From an uncultured delta proteobacterium (GTDB lineage Bacteria > Desulfobacterota > Desulfovibrionia > Desulfovibrionales > Desulfovibrionaceae): 64,000 nucleotides of DNA. The notes below the pieces were generated by a model. The model did no database searches. It was not told the DNA's origin and saw only the letters and a program-made list of their open reading frames with translations. The translations under genes were made by a program, and so were the position numbers. Below, piece by piece: positions 6,824-15,279 of the stretch; position 1 is the stretch's first letter, and each line of letters begins with the position of its first letter. Location: the NCBI GenBank assembly GCA_900079685.1, contig LT599018.1:2513334-2577333 (forward strand). The letters are read 5' to 3'.

Positions 6824-8230
6824 ATGATGTACGTACTTTGGGACGCTTCGGATATCTGGGGGCCGCTGGCCCTGTGGGGCTTACGCGGACTTGGCGTGCC
6901 GCATAGAATCGTGCGCGCCGCGGACATTGCGGCCGGCCTCCTGGACCGGCCCGACGCCAAACTCCTGCTCGTGCCCGGCGGGTTCTCCCGCCACAAGGAC
7001 GCCGCCCTCGGCGACGCGGGCCGCGACGCCGTGCGCCGGTTCGTCAATACCGGCGGGTCGTACCTCGGGTTCTGCGGCGGCGCGGGCCTGGCTCTGGCCG
7101 GGGGCCATTCCCTCGGCATCTGCCCCTGGGGCCGCGCCGGGTACGAAAACCGCATCCAGCACTATATGAGCGGCCACTTTTACGTGACCCTGAAAGACGA
7201 ACAAAACGCCTGCGCCGCTGAACCGGAACAGGACGCCGCGCCCTGTCCCGCCCCGGATCCCGAACACGACGTGACCCACCTCGACTCCCAGCGGGGTCCG
7301 GCGCACCGCGCCCTGGCAGGGATGCAGGGGGCAAGGCCTTCGCTGCCTGAACCCGGCCTCAGCCCGCTTTCCCTGCTCCCGCCCAGCCCCTTGCTGCCGG
7401 TGTGGTGGCCGGGCCGGTTCGCGCCGGGGGACGAGAACGGCGTGACCGTGCTCGCGCGGTACGATGAACCCGGCCCGGACTTCTGGCTGGCGGACCTGCC
7501 GGTGGCGGACCTGCCGCCCTCGGTCTTCGCGGACTGGGAGGAAAAATACGGGTTCTCGCTCTCCCCCTCGTTCCTGCGGGGCGAGCCTTGCGTCATCCAC
7601 GGCCGGTACGGGCAGGGGCAGTATGTTCTGGCCTACTCGCATCTGGAAACGCCCGAATCGCCGGACGCCAACCTCTGGCTCGCGCACCTGTTGCGAACCC
7701 TCGGCGGCGGCAGCCCCGAACGCGCTCTGGTTCCGGCCTGGGACCTGGACAACCTGACTCCGGCCTGGGAAGATCCGGACCTCTTGATGCTGTGGAAACG
7801 GTTTGCCATCCTGCTCGATTCCGGCAGGGCCGCCGGGCTGTTCTTCACCCGTTCGTCCTGGCTCATGGGCTGGCGCACCGGCCTGCCCGGCGCCATCTGC
7901 AACACGGTGCGCGCCCATCTGCACACCGCGCTCTCCCTGCCGGCCTGCCCGGAGGCCGCCGCATACTGGGACGGCGCGCGCGAAGCGTTCGTGCCCGCGT
8001 TCCGCGCCTTTGCCAAACGCGCGACCAACTATCTGCTGGCGGAACGCCTCGCCATGACCTTGTCCAAGGACCTGCCGGAAACCCTGGTCCCGGAAAAACT
8101 GCTGGCCGAGCGCACGGCCATTTTCGGCGCGTCCGGCATGGCCGCGCATACCGGCGGGATGCTGGCGGAGCTGCTCCCGGTCCTGGACGAGCTGGCGTTT
8201 TTGCAGATCCGGGGCAATGCCGCGCGATAA
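6824..8230 (+). CDS. BPL_N-like (biotin-protein-ligase N-terminal, class I amidotransferase-fold) protein
   Basis: The 468-residue protein starts MMYVLWDASDIWGPLALWGLRGLGV after an AGGAAG Shine-Dalgarno sequence (6811-6816). The first 190 residues look like the BPL_N domain, a glutamine-amidotransferase-like fold. They include KLLLVPGGFSRHKDAAL, the GGSYLGFCGGAGLAL elbow with the nucleophile-position Cys, and a later GQGQYVLAYSHLE segment resembling the family's closing strand. A Pro-rich stretch (about 140-200) interrupts the domain. The helical C-terminal half has no recognised family. No biotin ligase domain follows, so the substrate is unknown. It stands alone between the palindromic repeat and a transporter. 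Confidence 0.7.
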   Translation: MMYVLWDASDIWGPLALWGLRGLGVPHRIVRAADIAAGLLDRPDAKLLLVPGGFSRHKDAALGDAGRDAVRRFVNTGGSYLGFCGGAGLALAGGHSLGICPWGRAGYENRIQHYMSGHFYVTLKDEQNACAAEPEQDAAPCPAPDPEHDVTHLDSQRGPAHRALAGMQGARPSLPEPGLSPLSLLPPSPLLPVWWPGRFAPGDENGVTVLARYDEPGPDFWLADLPVADLPPSVFADWEEKYGFSLSPSFLRGEPCVIHGRYGQGQYVLAYSHLETPESPDANLWLAHLLRTLGGGSPERALVPAWDLDNLTPAWEDPDLLMLWKRFAILLDSGRAAGLFFTRSSWLMGWRTGLPGAICNTVRAHLHTALSLPACPEAAAYWDGAREAFVPAFRAFAKRATNYLLAERLAMTLSKDLPETLVPEKLLAERTAIFGASGMAAHTGGMLAELLPVLDELAFLQIRGNAAR

Positions 8231-8261
8231 CGGCGCCACTGGAGCTTTTGCTGGAAATCGT

Positions 8262-8304
8262 CGCCCATTGCCGGTATAGTCTCCGGCAATGGGCGGACTT
8301 TTTT
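8262..8304 (+). terminator. Intrinsic terminator between the BPL_N-like gene and the transporter
   Basis: The stem CGCCCATTGCCGG (8262-8274) pairs exactly with CCGGCAATGGGCG (8283-8295), with an 8-nt loop. GAC and a run of six T follow. It ends only 17 nt before the transporter ATG, so it could also act as an attenuator for that gene. Confidence 0.85.
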
Positions 8305-8320
8305 CACAAAAGGAGCATGG

Positions 8321-9709
8321 ATGAGCAGTTCCTCCGGACGCGAAACCCTGGGCAGCCGCATAGGATTTTTATTGATTTCAGCCGGTTGCGCAATCGGCCT
8401 CGGCAATATCTGGCGCTTTCCCCATATTGTGGGCGCGCATGGGGGCGCGGCCTTTGTGTTGGTGTATTTTTTCTTCCTGTTCCTGTTCGCCATGCCCATC
8501 ATGGTGATGGAATTTTCCGTGGGCCGGGCCTCGCGCATGAATATCGCCGGGTCGTTTTACAAACTCCAGCCTCCCGGCACAAAGTGGCATTACTTCGGGT
8601 TCATCGGTCTGGCGGGCAACTATGCGCTCATGATGTTCTACACCGTTATCACGGGCTGGATGCTCGCCTATTTCTATTACGCCGCCGCGGGAAGCTTCAC
8701 CGGCCTTGATACCGAGGCCATCAAAGCCTTTTTCGGCCGGTTCCTGTCCCGGCCGCTGGAACTCGTCGCCTGGACGGCCCTTGTCACGGCGCTCGGCTTT
8801 ACCATCTGCGGCATAGGGCTCCGCAAGGGGGTTGAGCGGATAACGGTCATCATGATGAGCGGCCTGTTTCTCCTGCTGCTTATCCTCGTCATCCGCTCGG
8901 TAACCTTGCCTGGCGCGGGAGCGGGGCTTTCCTTCTACCTCCTGCCAGACTTTGCCAAAATGACGGAAACCGGCCTTTGGAAAAGCATCTACGCCGCCAT
9001 GGGGCAGGCGTTTTTCACCCTCAGCATCGGCATCGGCTCCATGGCCATTTTCGGCAGCTACATCGACCGCAGCCGCTCCCTGACGGGTGAAACCGTGAAC
9101 ATCGTGGCGCTCGATACCGCCGTGGCCGTGCTGGCGGGCTTCATCATTTTCCCGGCCTGTTTCGCCTTCGGCATCAAGGCGGATTCCGGCACGGGCCTCA
9201 TTTTCATAACCCTTCCCAACGTGTTCAACCATATGCCCGGCAGCGTCTTCTGGGGGGCGTTGTTCTTTTTGTTCATGAGTTTCGCCGCGCTGTCCACGGT
9301 GGTGGCCGTGTTCGAGAACATCGTGGCCTACGGCATCGACGTCAAAGGCTGGACCCGCAAAAAATCTTCCTGCGTCAACTTTTTCATCATTCTCGCGGGG
9401 TCGCTCCCCTGCGCGTTCGGCTTCAATCTGCTTTCGAACGTGCACCCGCTCGGCGGGGATTCCGTCATCCTCGACCTTTTTGACTTTTTCGTCAGCGACA
9501 ACGTTCTGCCCATGGGCGCGCTGGTATACCTCCTGTTCTGCACGTCCCGCTACGGCTGGGGCTGGGACAAATTCACCGCCGAGGCGGACGCGGGCAAGGG
9601 CCTGCGCTTCCCGCGCTTTTTGCGCGGCTATCTGACGTACGTTCTGCCGGTTCTGATGGGCATCGTCATTGTTATGGGCTATTTGAACAAGTTCGGGCCC
9701 AGCGACTGA
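8321..9709 (+). CDS. Sodium-dependent neurotransmitter-symporter (NSS/SNF) family transporter
   Basis: The 462-residue integral membrane protein is of the LeuT/SNF family, which couples uptake of amino acids or amines to sodium. The N-terminus has LGSRIGFLLISAGCAIGLGNIWRFP, the TM1 signature with the unwound Gly-x-Gly-N-x-W-R-F-P region. It continues with GGAAFVLVYFFFLFLFAMPIMVMEF (TM2). About 11 hydrophobic segments are visible and the length is normal for prokaryotic members. The Shine-Dalgarno sequence AAAGGAG lies just upstream. Substrate specificity cannot be read from the sequence. A strong terminator precedes it and a long hairpin follows it, so it is monocistronic. Confidence 0.92.
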   Translation: MSSSSGRETLGSRIGFLLISAGCAIGLGNIWRFPHIVGAHGGAAFVLVYFFFLFLFAMPIMVMEFSVGRASRMNIAGSFYKLQPPGTKWHYFGFIGLAGNYALMMFYTVITGWMLAYFYYAAAGSFTGLDTEAIKAFFGRFLSRPLELVAWTALVTALGFTICGIGLRKGVERITVIMMSGLFLLLLILVIRSVTLPGAGAGLSFYLLPDFAKMTETGLWKSIYAAMGQAFFTLSIGIGSMAIFGSYIDRSRSLTGETVNIVALDTAVAVLAGFIIFPACFAFGIKADSGTGLIFITLPNVFNHMPGSVFWGALFFLFMSFAALSTVVAVFENIVAYGIDVKGWTRKKSSCVNFFIILAGSLPCAFGFNLLSNVHPLGGDSVILDLFDFFVSDNVLPMGALVYLLFCTSRYGWGWDKFTAEADAGKGLRFPRFLRGYLTYVLPVLMGIVIVMGYLNKFGPSD

Positions 9710-9726
9710 GCCGCATCGGGAAAACC

Positions 9727-9794
9727 GCCGGGCCAGGGCAATCGAATGAAGGTACACATCTTTTCCATGTTCATTCGATTACCCTGCCCGCCGG
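9727..9794. terminator. Long hairpin after the NSS transporter gene
   Basis: An inner perfect stem AATCGAATGAA (9740-9750) with TTCATTCGATT (9770-9780) is extended outward by partly paired CAGGGC/ACCCTG and CCGG segments. It starts 18 nt after the transporter stop and lacks a U-run. It is probably an RNA 3'-end structure. Confidence 0.55.
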
Positions 9795-9880
9795 TTGCCT
9801 GCCGCGCTTGACTCTTTTGGAAGAGTGTGCAACTAGTCCGTGTTACACATTCGTATGTGGCATTATGCTTCGGAGGATAC

Positions 9881-10099
9881 ATGGCAAAAGAAGACGCCAT
9901 TGAAGTTGACGGCGTTGTGCAGGAAGCCCTGCCCAACGCAATGTTCCGGGTGGACCTGGACAACGGGCACGAGGTGCTCGCGCATATTTCCGGCAAGATG
10001 CGCAAATTTTATATCCGCATTCTCCCCGGCGACCGGGTGAAGGTGGAACTCTCCCCTTACGACCTCACGCGCGGCCGGATCACCTACCGCATGAAATAG
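9881..10099 (+). CDS. infA: Translation initiation factor IF-1
   Basis: The 72-residue protein is a single OB-fold S1-like domain, [19 protein letters not shown]..., with [20 protein letters not shown] and a [18 protein letters not shown] block that define IF-1. It binds the A site of the 30S subunit during initiation. The start at 9881 is set by the GGAGG at 9872-9876 and by the exact IF-1 length. A longer frame upstream is not conserved in type. It is monocistronic with a clear terminator. An upstream TTGACT (9808) has only a weak -10 partner. Confidence 0.97.
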   Translation: MAKEDAIEVDGVVQEALPNAMFRVDLDNGHEVLAHISGKMRKFYIRILPGDRVKVELSPYDLTRGRITYRMK

Positions 10100-10120
10100 C
10101 GTTTCACGCAGTTCCGCCAT

Positions 10121-10146
10121 GCGCCTCCCCGGGAGGCGTTTTTTTC
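10121..10146 (+). terminator. Intrinsic terminator of infA
   Basis: The stem CGCCTCCC/GGGAGGCG (10122-10138) is followed directly by seven T (10139-10145). It lies 22 nt after the infA stop. Confidence 0.9.
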
Positions 10147-10152
10147 AATGAA

Positions 10153-10186
10153 GAAGGCCCGGCCCGCAAAAGCGGGCCGGGCCTTC
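10153..10186. repeat. Perfect GC hairpin, left copy of a pair
   Basis: The arms GAAGGCCCGGCCCGC and GCGGGCCGGGCCTTC pair perfectly around AAAA. The identical hairpin recurs at 10317-10352. The two copies flank a 130-nt block holding three further short hairpins (10190-10219, 10238-10256 and 10280-10307). Confidence 0.85.
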
Positions 10187-10316
10187 GAGGTTGTTGACAA
10201 AGTCCTCTTTGACAACAACCCGCCACGGAGGCGTAGGCGGCATTCATTGCCGCCGTTAAGCGCCGGAGTGGGCGTGCCTTCACAAACCACGGCTTTGCGG
10301 GGTTTGTCGTCAGTCT

Positions 10317-10352
10317 GGAAGGCCCGGCCCGCAAAAGCGGGCCGGGCCTTCC
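10317..10352 (-). terminator. Perfect GC hairpin, right copy; probable ferredoxin terminator
   Basis: This has the same hairpin sequence as 10153-10186, with one extra closing G-C pair. It lies 22 nt past the ferredoxin stop codon in the ferredoxin's direction of transcription. It is placed to end that transcript, although no U-run follows on the minus strand. Confidence 0.65.
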
Positions 10353-10374
10353 TGTTTACGCAATCCCGATGCGA

Positions 10375-10563
10375 TTAGACTTCTTCAACGGTGATGGCGT
10401 CCGAAGGACACACTTCCACACAGGAGTCGCAGCCCAGGCATTCTTCAGCGTTCACGGGAACGGCTTTGCCGCCCTGCATTTCGTACACTTCAACGGGGCA
10501 GATGTCGACACATTCACCGTCGCCGCTGCATTTGTCGGCGTTCACGATTACATTCCAGCTCAT
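10375..10563 (-). CDS. 7Fe-type ferredoxin ([3Fe-4S]/[4Fe-4S]), D. africanus Fd III type
   Basis: The 62-residue electron carrier has a complete second motif C42-x2-C45-x2-C48-x3-C52-P. Its first motif reads C12-x2-D15-x2-C18-x3-C22-P, so Asp replaces one cluster-I cysteine. This is the arrangement of Desulfovibrio africanus ferredoxin III, in which cluster I is a [3Fe-4S] centre that can take up a fourth metal through the Asp. The residues around the motifs (KCSGDGECVDICPVEVYE) are also of that type. A GGAGG Shine-Dalgarno sequence sits upstream of the start at 10563. The gene is single, with a terminator-like hairpin after it. Confidence 0.93.
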   Translation of the reverse strand: MSWNVIVNADKCSGDGECVDICPVEVYEMQGGKAVPVNAEECLGCDSCVEVCPSDAITVEEV

Positions 10564-10764
10564 GGTATCCTCCAGGATAGTTTGTTCTGTGGCAACGGCG
10601 TTGCCGCAGCCTCCATGTCAAGGGAGATAGCTGCGCACACCGGTCGTGTCAAGCGCGGCGTTCGTCTTTTGCCAAACTTCGCCGCCGCCCCGCCCCTTTC
10701 TTGCCTCCTCCCCTTTCGGGCTGTATACGGGAACGGTACACCGCATTATAAGGAAATTTACCCG

Positions 10765-11841
10765 ATGACCCAGACTTGCCGCCTCACGGAATGCGTTTCG
10801 CGCATCAGCCCGGTTGATCCCGCGCTGCGCGCCACAGCCATGGCCCATATCGACGTTTTGACCAAACCCAAGGGCAGCCTTGGCCGACTGGAAGAAATGG
10901 CGGCCAGGCTTTTCGCCGTCCAGAACGGCATAACGCCGCTCGCGGCAGACCCCGCCAGAATCGTAACCGTGGCGGCGGATCACGGCGTGGCGGAAGAAGG
11001 CGTGAGCACCAGCCCGCCCGTGGTCACGCGGCAGCAGGTTCGTAATTTTATCGGCGGCGGCGGCGGCATCAGCGTGCTTACCCGGACCAACGCCATCGGC
11101 CTCCAGGTGGTGGATGCCGGGGTCGCCGGGGAAGACTTCGCCCCGCACCCCCTCCTGGTGCGGAAAAAGATCGCCCCGGGCACGGCCAATATCGCCAAAG
11201 GCCCGGCCATGACCATGGCGGAATGCCTCGCGGCCCTGGACCTGGGCATATCGCTCGCCGAAGAAGCGCACGGGGAAGGCATCCGCTGCCTCGGCACCGG
11301 GGAGATGGGCATTGCCAACACCACCCCCTCCACCGCGCTGTTCGCGGCGCTCTATGATCTTGACCCCGCGGCCATCACCGGGCCGGGCACGGGGTTGTCC
11401 GCGGAAGGCATGCGGCACAAGGTCGCGGTTATAAAAAAAGCGCTGGACGCGAACCGCGATGCCGTGAAAAGCAATAATCCCGTGGCCCTGCTCGCGGCCC
11501 TCGGCGGGCTGGAAATCGCAACCCTCGCGGGGCTGATTCTCGGCGGGGCGAGCTTATGCATGCCGGTGGTGATAGATGGGTTTATCAGCACGGCCGCCTG
11601 CGCCATGGCGCTTGCGATCGCGCCGCACGCGCGGGATTACTGCTTTTTCAGCCACGCCTCGGCTGAACCGGGCCACGCGGCGGTTATGGCGAAAATAGGC
11701 GAGCGGCCCCTGGTCGACCTTGATTTCCGGCTCGGCGAAGGCACGGGCGCGGTCTTCGGCATGGTCATCCTGCGGAGCGCCGCCGCCATGTACAACGAAA
11801 TGGCGACCTTTTCGGGCGCCGGGGTATCGGAAGGGTCATGA
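10765..11841 (+). CDS. cobT: Nicotinate-nucleotide--dimethylbenzimidazole phosphoribosyltransferase
   Basis: This enzyme makes alpha-ribazole phosphate for the lower ligand of cobalamin. The 358-residue protein has [15 protein letters not shown] near the N-terminus, the [12 protein letters not shown] block, [11 protein letters not shown], and [10 protein letters not shown] near the C-terminus with the catalytic-base Glu. The start at 10765 follows AAGGAAAT. The open frame extends upstream but has no family similarity there. Its stop overlaps the next gene's ATG by 4 nt. No cobalamin riboswitch features are visible in the 200 nt upstream. Confidence 0.95.
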   Translation: MTQTCRLTECVSRISPVDPALRATAMAHIDVLTKPKGSLGRLEEMAARLFAVQNGITPLAADPARIVTVAADHGVAEEGVSTSPPVVTRQQVRNFIGGGGGISVLTRTNAIGLQVVDAGVAGEDFAPHPLLVRKKIAPGTANIAKGPAMTMAECLAALDLGISLAEEAHGEGIRCLGTGEMGIANTTPSTALFAALYDLDPAAITGPGTGLSAEGMRHKVAVIKKALDANRDAVKSNNPVALLAALGGLEIATLAGLILGGASLCMPVVIDGFISTAACAMALAIAPHARDYCFFSHASAEPGHAAVMAKIGERPLVDLDFRLGEGTGAVFGMVILRSAAAMYNEMATFSGAGVSEGS

Positions 11842-12743
11842 CGGGAAACTCTTTCACGCAACAATGCTCCAGCGGGATTCCTCTTTTCGCGTTCCGCAAC
11901 GTGAGCCGCGTGTTCACCAAAAGCGGCGGCCTGTTCGGGGAAGCGCAAACCTTCAGCGCCGTCAAAAACGTCTCCCTTTCGGTCAACAAGGGGGAGACCC
12001 TCGGCCTGGTGGGCGAATCGGGCTGCGGCAAATCCACCCTGGCCCGGATGGCCGTGCGGCTGCTGCCGCCCACCGGCGGCGATATCCTGCTGGAGGGAAT
12101 TTCCGTTTTCTCGCCGGACGAGGCGTTCGTGGCCTCGCTCCCCGGCCGCGTCCAGATGGTCTTTCAGGACCCGTTTTCCTCGCTCAACCCGCGCATGAGC
12201 ATAGGGGCGAGCGTGGGGGAAGCCCTGACGGCCATGGGTATGCCCACGAAGGAGCGGAACGGAAAAGTCGCGGCCATGCTGGGCATGGTCGGCCTTGAGG
12301 CGGAAACCATGCGCCGCTACCCGCACGAGTTTTCCGGCGGCCAGCGGCAGCGCGTGGCCATTGCCCGGGCTCTGGTGACCAATCCCGACTTCGTGGTGCT
12401 GGACGAGCCAACCTCCTCCCTGGACGCCTCGGTCCAGGCCCAGGTCCTGGCGCTGTTAAAAGACTTGCAGGACAAACTCCGCCTGACCTACCTCTTCATT
12501 TCCCACGATCTGGCGGTAATCAGCCACATGAGCGACCGCGTGGCCGTCATGAAGGCCGGTGAAATCGTGGAGGAAAACGACGCGGCAACGCTGTTCGCCT
12601 CCCCGGCCCACCCGTATACGAAAAGCCTCCTGGCCGCCGCGCCCGCCTATCACGGCATCGAGGGGGAAGACGGCGGCCCCGGAAAGGACACCCCGAAAAC
12701 CGGCGAACCCAAAAGCAAGAAAAAGACGCATGCGGCACCTTGA
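11838..12743 (+). CDS. Oligopeptide/dipeptide-type ABC transporter ATP-binding protein (OppF/DppF-like)
   Basis: The 301-residue ABC ATPase has Walker [11 protein letters not shown]-loop [14 protein letters not shown], signature FSGGQRQR, Walker [12 protein letters not shown] and switch His ISHDLAVIS. The post-Walker-A insert, [12 protein letters not shown] and the charged C-terminal tail are the OppF/DppF pattern. No permease, binding protein or OppD partner lies nearby. It overlaps cobT by 4 nt and the methyltransferase by 14 nt, so it is co-translated with them. The partner membrane subunits must be encoded elsewhere, and the transported substrate is unknown. Confidence 0.85.
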   Translation: MTGNSFTQQCSSGIPLFAFRNVSRVFTKSGGLFGEAQTFSAVKNVSLSVNKGETLGLVGESGCGKSTLARMAVRLLPPTGGDILLEGISVFSPDEAFVASLPGRVQMVFQDPFSSLNPRMSIGASVGEALTAMGMPTKERNGKVAAMLGMVGLEAETMRRYPHEFSGGQRQRVAIARALVTNPDFVVLDEPTSSLDASVQAQVLALLKDLQDKLRLTYLFISHDLAVISHMSDRVAVMKAGEIVEENDAATLFASPAHPYTKSLLAAAPAYHGIEGEDGGPGKDTPKTGEPKSKKKTHAAP

Positions 12744-13368
12744 CGAGTTGATCCCCCTTTCCCGCCGGGCGCTCTCCTCCGCGCTCGCTCTGGCGAAGGA
12801 AGCTTACGGAACCTCCGTTGCGCCTGTTGCCCCCGGTGCGCCCATTGCGCCCATTGCAGTGGACGCGACCGCCGGCAACGGGCACGACACCCTGTTCCTG
12901 GCCGCCGCCATCGGCGAAAAGGGCCGCGTCTGGGCCTTTGACGTGCAGGAAGCGGCCCTTGCCGCCACCCGGAAACGGCTGGAAGCGGAAAATCCGGACC
13001 TGCTCTCCCGCGTATCCCTGGTGCGCGCCGGGCACGAAACCGCCGCAACGGCGCTCCCTGCCGGGACGGCGGGGCATCTTTGGGCGGTAACCTTCAACCT
13101 GGGCTATTTGCCGGGCAGCGACAGGCGAATCGTGACGAAAGCCGCCACAACGCTTGAGGCTCTGGATTTTTTTGCGTCCGCGCTGGCGGTCGGCGGGGTT
13201 ATCAGCGTGCATGCCTACCTGGGGCACGACGGCGGCGAGGACGAAGGCGGCGCGGTGGAACGCCGGTTCGCGGCCCTGCCGTGGGAAACCTGGCGCGTTG
13301 CCGAGTACACGTTCCGCAACAAGCAGCGGAACCGGGAAACGCTCTTCCTCGCGGAAAAGCTGGCCTGA
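12730..13368 (+). CDS. MnmM/YtqB-like SAM-dependent methyltransferase (PF06962 type)
   Basis: The 212-residue protein begins [19 protein letters not shown]. It carries DATAGNGHDTLFLAAAIG, the SAM-binding loop characteristic of the rRNA_methylase/MnmM family, then AFDVQEAALAAT, FNLGYLPGSDR and SVHAYLGHDGG. Family members such as Bacillus YtqB/MnmM methylate the wobble uridine side chain (nm5 to mnm5) of certain tRNAs. A tRNA substrate is therefore likely but inferred. The start at 12730 gives a 14-nt overlap with the ABC gene. An Ala/Pro-rich repeat (APVAPGAPIAPIA) is inserted after the first helix. Confidence 0.75.
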   Translation: MRHLDELIPLSRRALSSALALAKEAYGTSVAPVAPGAPIAPIAVDATAGNGHDTLFLAAAIGEKGRVWAFDVQEAALAATRKRLEAENPDLLSRVSLVRAGHETAATALPAGTAGHLWAVTFNLGYLPGSDRRIVTKAATTLEALDFFASALAVGGVISVHAYLGHDGGEDEGGAVERRFAALPWETWRVAEYTFRNKQRNRETLFLAEKLA

Positions 13369-13566
13369 AGGCGCGAACCTTCCGCAAAAAGCCGGCCCGG
13401 GGCCGAAAACCGGAAAGGCTGTTTAAAACCCGTCTCGGTTGTTGCGCCCTTTTCCAAGAGAAGATATGGTAGCGCACATTTTCCGTCGCGGCGCAAACGC
13501 GGACGCGCCCCTTGTCAGGAAGGCGGTCCCCGTCACATTGCCGCGCAACGAGATCAAGGAGTTGGC

Positions 13567-15231
13567 ATGAAAGCATATTTCCGGGCAGCCGTTCTGGCCT
13601 TCGCGGTCGTTATCGCGGCGGCGTCCACGGCCGTGGCCGCCAAGACGTTCACCATAGCCCCGTTTGAGGTGAACGGCTCCAGCGCGTATAAGTACCTCGA
13701 GAAATCCGTTCCCGATATGTTCGCTTCCCGCCTGTTCTGGCAGGGAAATTTCGAACCGGCCAAAAAAACGGGAACCACCGTTAAAATAGCGCCCACCGAC
13801 CAGGCCGCCGCGGCAAAAGCCCTGTCCAACGCCGGTGCGGACTATATTATCTGGGGGAGCGTCACCGTTATCGGTGAAAACTGCAGCATTGACACGCGCG
13901 TGCTGGACAAGGCGGGCAAAACCTGGCCCATCTCCCGCGAAAGCACGGTCAAAAAGCTGATCCCGGACCTGCGCCAGATTTCCGACGCCATCAGCGCCGA
14001 AGTGTTCAACAAGCCGCAGGGCAAAACGGCGCAATCGCGCCAGCCGCAGCAGGTTGAGCGGGTGAACCAGATGAACCCGGATCTCGTCCGCAACGAAACC
14101 ACCTCGGCGGAAGTGTACATAAACCCGCAGTTCCGCTACGCCGGCGGCTCGGGCGACGATTCCCGCCTGCGCTCCCAGACGCTGAACTACCCCTCGCTGG
14201 GCATGGAAATCTGCGACGCCACGGGCAACGGCAAACTGGAAGTCTTCATCCTGGAAGAACGGCGCCTGCACGCCTACCGCTTTGACGCGGACAACAAGCT
14301 CCAGCCCCTCGGCGTGTTCGAGCTCCCCGCCACCCAGTACGCCCTGAGCGTCCGCTCCATGGACGTGGATTTCTCCGGCCGCAACTCCATCATCCTGAAC
14401 GCCAAGGACTCGGACGAGGATTTCGTCACCCGAATCCTCACCTTTGACGGCCAGAACTTCAAGGAAACCGCCCGGGCCAACGGCATTTACCTGAACGTGG
14501 TCAACATGCCCCCGCTCTACAGCCCCAGGCTGCTCGGGCAGCGCTCCGACCGGCCCAAGCTGTTCAAGATAGGCGTGCAGGAAGCCTACGTCAAAAACGG
14601 CAAGATATCGCTCGGCGCGCCTCTGGCCCTTCCCAAGGGATTTAACGTCTTCAACTTCTCCTGCGTCCCGGCCGGTGTGGATAAAGCCGATGCCGCCAAG
14701 TACGTCCGGTTCGACGACGGCGAGCGGCTGCTGGTCTATTCGGAAAAAGGCGCCCGCATGTCCTCCACCGAGGACAGATATTCCGGCGCAACCCAAGGCA
14801 TCGCCGTCAACGCGGCCATGCCGGGCATGGGCAAGGACACCGTCATTCAGGACGAAATCTACTATATCCCCATGCGTATCCTGGTTACGGACCTGGACGG
14901 CGACGGCAACCACGAGGTTATCGTCAACAAGCCCATTTCCACGGCGGCGCTCATCTTCGGCAACTACCGTTCCTTCCCGCAGTCGGAAATCCAGTCCCTG
15001 CAATGGGACGGCATAGGCCTTTCCCTGGTCTGGAAAACGCGGCGCATCAAGGGCTCCGTCACGGACTACACCATCGCGGACCCCAACGGCGACGGCGTCT
15101 CCGACCTCGTTGTCTGCGTCAACACGCACCCCGGCGCGCTCGGCGCGGCGGCCCGCAAAACCATGGTCATCCTGTATCCGCTCGATCTGTCCAAGGCCGA
15201 CCCGGATACCCAGCCCAGCATCTCGGAATAA
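13567..15231 (+). CDS. Secreted FG-GAP/VCBS-repeat protein with N-terminal TolB-like domain
   Basis: The 554-residue protein has a signal peptide (MKAYFRAAVLAFAVVIAAAS..., predicted cleavage after VAA near residue 24). The next 130 residues resemble the alpha/beta N-terminal domain of TolB-like envelope proteins (IAPFEVNGSSAYKYL, ADYIIWGSVTV). The rest has repeated acidic loops of FG-GAP/VCBS calcium-binding form: CDATGNGKLEV, VTDLDGDGNHEVIVN and DPNGDGVSDLVV. It probably acts in the periplasm or at the outer membrane. The Shine-Dalgarno sequence GGAG lies before 13567. The 198-nt upstream gap holds a possible promoter only. A hairpin follows the stop. Confidence 0.8.
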   Translation: MKAYFRAAVLAFAVVIAAASTAVAAKTFTIAPFEVNGSSAYKYLEKSVPDMFASRLFWQGNFEPAKKTGTTVKIAPTDQAAAAKALSNAGADYIIWGSVTVIGENCSIDTRVLDKAGKTWPISRESTVKKLIPDLRQISDAISAEVFNKPQGKTAQSRQPQQVERVNQMNPDLVRNETTSAEVYINPQFRYAGGSGDDSRLRSQTLNYPSLGMEICDATGNGKLEVFILEERRLHAYRFDADNKLQPLGVFELPATQYALSVRSMDVDFSGRNSIILNAKDSDEDFVTRILTFDGQNFKETARANGIYLNVVNMPPLYSPRLLGQRSDRPKLFKIGVQEAYVKNGKISLGAPLALPKGFNVFNFSCVPAGVDKADAAKYVRFDDGERLLVYSEKGARMSSTEDRYSGATQGIAVNAAMPGMGKDTVIQDEIYYIPMRILVTDLDGDGNHEVIVNKPISTAALIFGNYRSFPQSEIQSLQWDGIGLSLVWKTRRIKGSVTDYTIADPNGDGVSDLVVCVNTHPGALGAAARKTMVILYPLDLSKADPDTQPSISE

Positions 15232-15238
15232 AACCCCG

Positions 15239-15265
15239 GCGGGGCGCGGGTTCACCGCGCCCCGC
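15239..15265 (+). terminator. GC hairpin after the FG-GAP gene
   Basis: GCGGGGCGCGG (15239-15249) pairs exactly with CCGCGCCCCGC (15255-15265) around GTTCA, followed by TTGTAT. It sits 8 nt past the stop and 14 nt before the next gene, so it is a likely partial terminator. Confidence 0.65.
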
Positions 15266-15279
15266 TTGTATATCCTCCC

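Noticed and set aside
10564..10764. Cobalamin riboswitch upstream of cobT
   Set aside because: I could not find a recognisable B12-box or the expected long leader. The 200-nt gap is shared with the divergent ferredoxin gene.
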